A program made the translations under genes and the position numbers. Of a DNA stretch of 5,072 bases, positions 4,996-5,072 are shown one piece after another. The notes under the pieces are model-generated. The model was not told the DNA's origin. It saw only the letters and a list, made by a program, of their open reading frames with translations, and did not search any database. Source of the DNA: DASPOF01 sp035626155 (GTDB lineage Bacteria > Desulfobacterota > Binatia > Binatales > Binataceae); contig DASPOF010000074.1 in the NCBI GenBank assembly GCA_035626155.1, positions 1-5,072 on the forward strand. The letters run 5' to 3'. How positions within the stretch are numbered: position 1 is the stretch's first letter; every line of letters starts with the position of its first letter.

Positions 4996-5072
4996 GCCCC
5001 CTTAGCTCAGATGGATAGAGCACAGGATTCCTAATCCTGGGGCCGTGGGTTCGAATCCCGCAGGGGGCGCCA
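4996..5072 (+). tRNA. tRNA-Arg (anticodon CCU)
   Basis: A complete 77-nt tRNA gene, including an encoded CCA, that reads the arginine codon AGG. The acceptor stem pairs GCCCCCT (4996-5002) with AGGGGGC (5062-5068), with discriminator G5069 and CCA at 5070-5072. The D-arm stem is GCTC/GAGC (5005-5008, 5018-5021) with GG in the loop. The anticodon arm is CAGGA/TCCTG around TTCCTAA, with anticodon CCT at 5030-5032. The variable region is 5 nt. The T-arm pairs GTGGG with CCCGC, including one T-G pair, around TTCGAAT. All stems are intact, so it should be functional. The window stops exactly at the CCA. Confidence 0.97.

Noticed and set aside
1..5072. A defence, mobile or biosynthetic gene system
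   Set aside because: No transposase, integrase, CRISPR repeat, nuclease, toxin pair or multi-gene novel cluster is seen; the genes are ilvD, a peptidase and a secreted propeller protein.

Overview
The window is GC-rich bacterial DNA with strongly GC-biased codons. It holds two genes on the minus strand, one large gene on the plus strand, and a tRNA at the right edge. The organism cannot be named from this much sequence. The large plus-strand gene encodes a secreted protein built from an ASH-like domain, a long Thr/Pro/Ala linker and an NHL-type propeller. That style is common in soil and metagenomic lineages once grouped with Deltaproteobacteria (Binatota, Myxococcota and relatives); this placement is inference.

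Layout: 1-252 is mostly non-coding, with hairpins past the peptidase stop and a doubtful minus-strand reading frame leaving the left edge. 253-975 (-) encodes an exported M48-like zinc metallopeptidase. 1002-2684 (-) is ilvD, dihydroxy-acid dehydratase. 2685-2866 is a divergent intergenic region with two GC hairpins upstream of the ilvD ribosome binding site and one AT-rich patch. 2867-4699 (+) encodes the secreted propeller protein. 4700-4995 holds a good factor-independent terminator, several inverted repeats and a probable tRNA promoter. 4996-5072 is tRNA-Arg(CCU), whose encoded CCA is the last three bases of the window.

How the genes relate: ilvD and the peptidase are separated by 26 nt on the same strand and are probably cotranscribed, with ilvD first. 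ilvD is branched-chain amino acid biosynthesis; the peptidase has no obvious part in that pathway, so the pairing may be incidental. The propeller gene is transcribed divergently and ends in its own terminator. No CRISPR array, transposase, integrase, toxin-antitoxin pair or recognisable defence system is present. The most unusual content is the propeller protein: a sixth blade apparently closed by joining the two ends of the domain, and a duplicated four-cysteine insert in two inter-blade loops.
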